A model generated the notes under the pieces. It made no database searches. It was not told the DNA's origin and was given only the letters and a program-made list of their open reading frames with translations. A program made the translations under genes and the position numbers. This document shows positions 62,501-64,000 of a DNA stretch of 64,000 bases, piece by piece; positions within the stretch are counted from its first letter, which is position 1; each line of letters begins with the position of its first letter. The stretch lies in contig JANQQL010000015.1 in NCBI GenBank assembly GCA_028289345.1, forward strand, positions 186,001 to 250,000. The letters run 5' to 3'. This DNA comes from Planctomycetota bacterium (GTDB taxonomy: Bacteria; Planctomycetota; B15-G4; SIAN01).

Positions 62501-64000
62501 CGAACCAGGATCGGCGATCCCCTGGGTGTCTCCGGACCATCCCCAGAATGCGTAGCCAGGATCGGGAGTGGCAGCGATCTGAATGACATCGCCAACGCTT
62601 CCGGTGGCTTGCGACGGCCAGACCGAACCGTTCGGCCCGCTCAACACTGTCAAGGTGACCGAGTCCTCCAGGAAGTGCGCGGTCACCGTCGCCGAGACGG
62701 AGGTCGTGACCGAAGTATTCGCAGACGCGCTATTGGCCACGAGACCAGGCGGGGAACTCGACCAATGCGAGAAGCTGTACCCTTGCAAAGCCGACGCCGA
62801 GATGCCCAATGGACTTCCGGCCGCCACAGAGTTCGTCCCGGCCGGGTTGACCCAACCCCCTTCCGTGGCTCCGACGAAGACCGAGACGTTCGAGTTTCCG
62901 GCGTCGTCGAAAGCAGCGTAGATCGTGGCGTCCTGGGAAATCGTGATCGTGGTGTTCCAATCCGAGGGATCGGCAATTCCCGCAATGTCTCCCGTCCAAG
63001 CAACAAACGTGTGCCCCTCGTCTGGGAACGCACGAATCGCCTGCGGAATCCCGGTATCGACGACCCGTGGGCCCCAGGGGATGCACAGCCCGCTCCCATC
63101 GGGATAAACCGTCAGCGTTGCCTGAGCAGGGGTTCCCGAAAAGGTGGCGGTGACCGTCGCATCGACCGAAGTCGTCACCGAGGTTTGCGGGGCGGACGGG
63201 TCCGCGAGAATGCCAGGGGGACTGCTGGACCACCCCTCGAACGTCGCTCCTTGAGAAGGACGAGCGACCACCGTGAAAGGCATGTCATCATTGGTGTCCA
63301 CGATCTCCACACCAGTCGGGATCGTGTCTCCGTCCCCCACCGCAGCGAGGGTCAGTTCGATGTCATCGTCAATCTCTTGGATGGAAAATTCAGCGGTGGC
63401 GTAGCGAATCTGCGCCGGAGGGTTCGTCGCGTGGAATGCCTCAATGACACCCGTCCCATCCTCGGTGTCCTGGTCCTCCCTCAACTCAATCGACCCCGTC
63501 TGAGGGATGTTCCAGTTGCTTTGGTCGAAATGAAACTGCTCGAAGACGAGAAAGCTCGTGTCTGACCCCGAGGCCTTCCCCACACCGACGATCATCGCTT
63601 GGCCTTCGGGAGGCTCCTGATTCAGGACGACCTCGAACTGCTCCGTCGTTCCCTCATCCATCTCTTGGGGAGCGTTCTCAACCACAATGGAAGGCCCGTC
63701 CCCCGTCTCGTCCTCCTCCGCGACGAAGTCTTTCGGGTCAATGGAGATCGAGCCACTGGTCTGAGAGATTCGGAAGGTTGCCTGGCCGTTGCTTGTGTCA
63801 TTGTCTGGTTTCGCTTCGATCTCCAACAGCGCCGTCAGATTCCATTGATCGGGGGTGAACGTTGCCCGAAAAGTCCCCGACGACGGGGGGCTGCCGTTCA
63901 ACACCAGGAGGTCGTTGTCTCCCGACCGCTTCTTGACCTGAATCTTGACGTCGGAGGGCGGTGGCGCGCTGAGGCCGATCCTCTGTACGGCGAATCCGCC
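56528..64000 (-). CDS. Giant RHS/YD-repeat protein, 5' end beyond the window
   Basis: 2490 codons are visible (2458 from the internal GTG at 63904, plus 32 open codons to the edge), so the true start lies outside. From the N-terminus: two Calx-beta-like segments with F...W motifs, then four bacterial InlB-type repeats (GWSSSPPG, VAWTGDIAGIADP, HWSSSPPG, GWSGDTQGIADP), a Cys-rich stretch, then the long YD-repeat shell with about 30 units of YDxxxRLVxxxD type. The RHS core ends at RYYDPDLGEFLTLDPLG and AKDPLGLL (about nt 57280-57420). The last roughly 255 residues are a variable C-terminal domain with no recognisable toxin motif. Such proteins carry effector domains in the hollow RHS shell. It is probably secreted. 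Confidence 0.9.
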   Translation of the reverse strand, partial: GGFAVQRIGLSAPPPSDVKIQVKKRSGDNDLLVLNGSPPSSGTFRATFTPDQWNLTALLEIEAKPDNDTSNGQATFRISQTSGSISIDPKDFVAEEDETGDGPSIVVENAPQEMDEGTTEQFEVVLNQEPPEGQAMIVGVGKASGSDTSFLVFEQFHFDQSNWNIPQTGSIELREDQDTEDGTGVIEAFHATNPPAQIRYATAEFSIQEIDDDIELTLAAVGDGDTIPTGVEIVDTNDDMPFTVVARPSQGATFEGWSSSPPGILADPSAPQTSVTTSVDATVTATFSGTPAQATLTVYPDGSGLCIPWGPRVVDTGIPQAIRAFPDEGHTFVAWTGDIAGIADPSDWNTTITISQDATIYAAFDDAGNSNVSVFVGATEGGWVNPAGTNSVAAGSPLGISASALQGYSFSHWSSSPPGLVANSASANTSVTTSVSATVTAHFLEDSVTLTVLSGPNGSVWPSQATGSVGDVIQIAATPDPGYAFWGWSGDTQGIADPGSASTTITLTSSGVIYASFDYPVEGEEQPPCHNGPPSCGSVLGVSSGCGGGGSCSPFAMNRVGPGTILPHSGQEMREERDLFIEGRDPAVNLEIRRRHLTRVNHDRSLFGPAWSFNYRQYFEEVGGGDLDMHGFGRVDRFVRVGSNIWEGTTGRFGRMSLHDGVMTLRMAGGTRLLFQTWTGGGIRGVVSSIHSPNDNQIAFTYDGVGELLDQKLIRITESYGREVELFYEDTDYPQGISRIRDFTNREWIYDYNNLGQILSVRSPTITSTGGFNDFPNGKRTYYTYRQHPDPRLTHALTSLVLPNQLGGKPAYEWTYHEDPALPIFGFVSTHTIGAPDFGVGGIYHYEYQTLPQGANGETMRVSVTDRMGTLSDLTFNRLGQLCEERVHTKGIRIGEPDSYTRSLRYNDDGMLVENRRTLGGVTELTLTDNADHPRTSHGNASLVERFADGRGADQVSIRIETIYEPVFNKVFRQVDPRGFEQGNQPSDYTTTHYLDYMEDLSAARSYFAPLMGISEAQLQVLFDEAGIVSTGDVNGDGRTDQKCGNVIKIEYPLVDLPELPRGTAVTRGVQAADELYQFNDYGQLTLARDAEENVTVLEYYGAADPSGLVSGIDPLGGGYLARTVEDAVAAPGRNSGTNPSPVQRETTFSYRAMGALPENQRGVPVSITDGRGVRSSFLINELDQVVLKYAADDVAASPDPSLTVFGYEEKFQYDANDNVVAHLVQHKDNLAGDDDFVETRYAYDILNHRVVEVLDFFEAQNDPPPPSDALQIRNLFEYDANENLVRSTRGLGTPEQVTDEYRYDERDVIVSVRRGVGLPEESLTHNVIDDNGNITEWIDAEGGHSRLTVLDGYDRVVQRIDRLGNREEYRYDSADHVVGTLHYGPVDASSAAEELLARTDMRYDARGRAFRVDKHLFHYAGRSVGALDDGALDPGDGLVSTLMVLDRLGRTVGVVDADADVSVTAFDGISRPIATQDALGNSVEREFDSNGNVVSTRSIQVSPLISTNEVFEWSSRFDALNRLVEEKEPNGQTTLYEYDSQNSLVRSIDTLGNQVEYEYDRLTRPLLRRTFLSADGTNASWSNRDVSQGGGDGMIQVSSEHDALHRLVARIDDRDNETRYTYDGLDRKVRCDYPDGTNEQWAYNADGELLTRTTQSGAVESWNHDAEGRPISVDFDKTGATTTHLGSDRREWGYDGIDRVVYSFDDNGGGRDVEYETWYDSLSRQIRETQLVGQGPALSVDAEWSGEGRRVSLTYPNGRKVLSSYDARDRVSVIHEADGELIAGFEYVGPRVISVHYGNGTYFDQRSMEGTHTVGGDGGYDTNGRSIRQRWQTSFGATVAEYLSQFNGRGGVGTSRRVEENRVHLNHLDRYSMDSAYRMISFEPDSSAAASHRVLDGVDRMTSLTDEGVERALVVDGDVNQKGMNQYSSVDGVPRTYTDDGARQSDARFDYFYDANDRLVQVRVSGASWPLAEYEYAADGRRVLRSVGEETTRYLSWDWEVLEERSETNDVLRQYVTTGAHFDDLIQLRDVGSNQDYYYHGNSHGSVGALTDSSQVVEEFYEYGWFGRPTTFMGDGTTTIEGGLVPDDASSLYGSRVARVEAHGVEDVREALWSPGQVIGYFLVFATDAGSLAFPIVDHSHSGEPAFFEVRENLMEAGIQEGQRFTIRPPRVQFASAVGNPYRFHARRQDPETDLYYYRHRYYDPDLGEFLTLDPLGTWAHGQGNGYSAFGEDGWNAKDPLGLLDLGAYLSTLNSETGHYLVQDFVEAAQGARDLMFLLARSMNPPTSQQAGQEWYAILDEMVGLEHRDHFMDWLGLPSDAVLRLIEGIDSEIQHHVDERGRLCATALQAGMGRSFTLALRRFTIARTASQGTTLHPHDVARLQLASQRFLSGGPPTTVIGELPATALADDLGLPGINVYNSLNRPGSNTMNPFYYRPSYDPFDNMAWLNEARERGDDFMLLNQMTRDGSVFGVEQLQLGADPPMCSGN

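Overview
The window is GC-rich, gene-dense bacterial chromosome. Shine-Dalgarno sites are purine-rich and GTG/TTG starts are common. Several features suggest a diderm with a complex cell plan, most likely a planctomycete or a relative: a very large secreted RHS/YD-repeat protein, secreted S8 and M36 proteases, a parallel beta-helix protein, a type II secretion GspK-like pseudopilin, and a transmembrane Ser/Thr kinase divergent from an ECF sigma factor of the planctomycete-rich type. No rRNA or tRNA gene would settle this, so the taxonomy is inference.

Layout. Positions 1-10,600 are mainly housekeeping genes on the plus strand: an aminotransferase, a C-terminal processing protease, tsaD, larB, a cardiolipin-synthase-like PLD enzyme and an EEP-family phosphohydrolase. 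The left edge is different: the start of a minus-strand gene lies behind a striking GTACTA dyad. Positions 10,600-17,400 hold priA, a BlaI-like repressor, yjbQ, a MazG-like enzyme, a SpoIIE/PP2C-type protein with a ruined metal site, and pgpA. Positions 17,400-29,000 are a long minus-strand housekeeping run, read right to left: gspK, tpiA, secG, pyrE, yicC, gmk, ftsK, an FtsK-like gene with no motor, pgsA, pgpA and the PP2C-like gene. Positions 29,000-64,000 are more accessory: a DUF4062-STAND NTPase, a subtilisin with three copies of a C-terminal domain, an orphan PhnD-like protein, a beta-helix protein, an M36 metalloprotease, an S74-chaperone protein, the kinase/ECF pair, a GlxA-type regulator, a degenerate zincin-like protein, a GNAT fusion, a hydrolase with a 17-unit 9-bp minisatellite, a lipoprotein and the RHS giant, which runs off the right edge.

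The most unusual signal is at 18,151-23,422. A canonical FtsK is followed after 4 nt by a second protein with an FtsK-like membrane domain and an FtsK gamma-like winged helix but no alpha/beta ATPase. Both carry long linkers of acidic Trp or Trp/Tyr repeats (GEWE in FtsK, EWEYEYE in the partner). In FtsK the acidic block sits between two lysine-rich blocks. This looks like a two-component, motor plus motorless, DNA-translocase arrangement.

A second signal is a dispersed, imperfectly self-complementary intergenic element of about 95-140 bp. Five copies were found by eye, at 7.1, 15.1, 49.7, 53.6 and 55.4 kb, and each lies just 3' of a stop codon. Several enzymes also show lost catalytic residues (the PP2C-like protein, a Nudix-like protein, the zincin-like protein), and the kinase has a substituted catalytic-loop lysine. 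All start choices, family names and motif readings come from reading the sequence; no database search was run.
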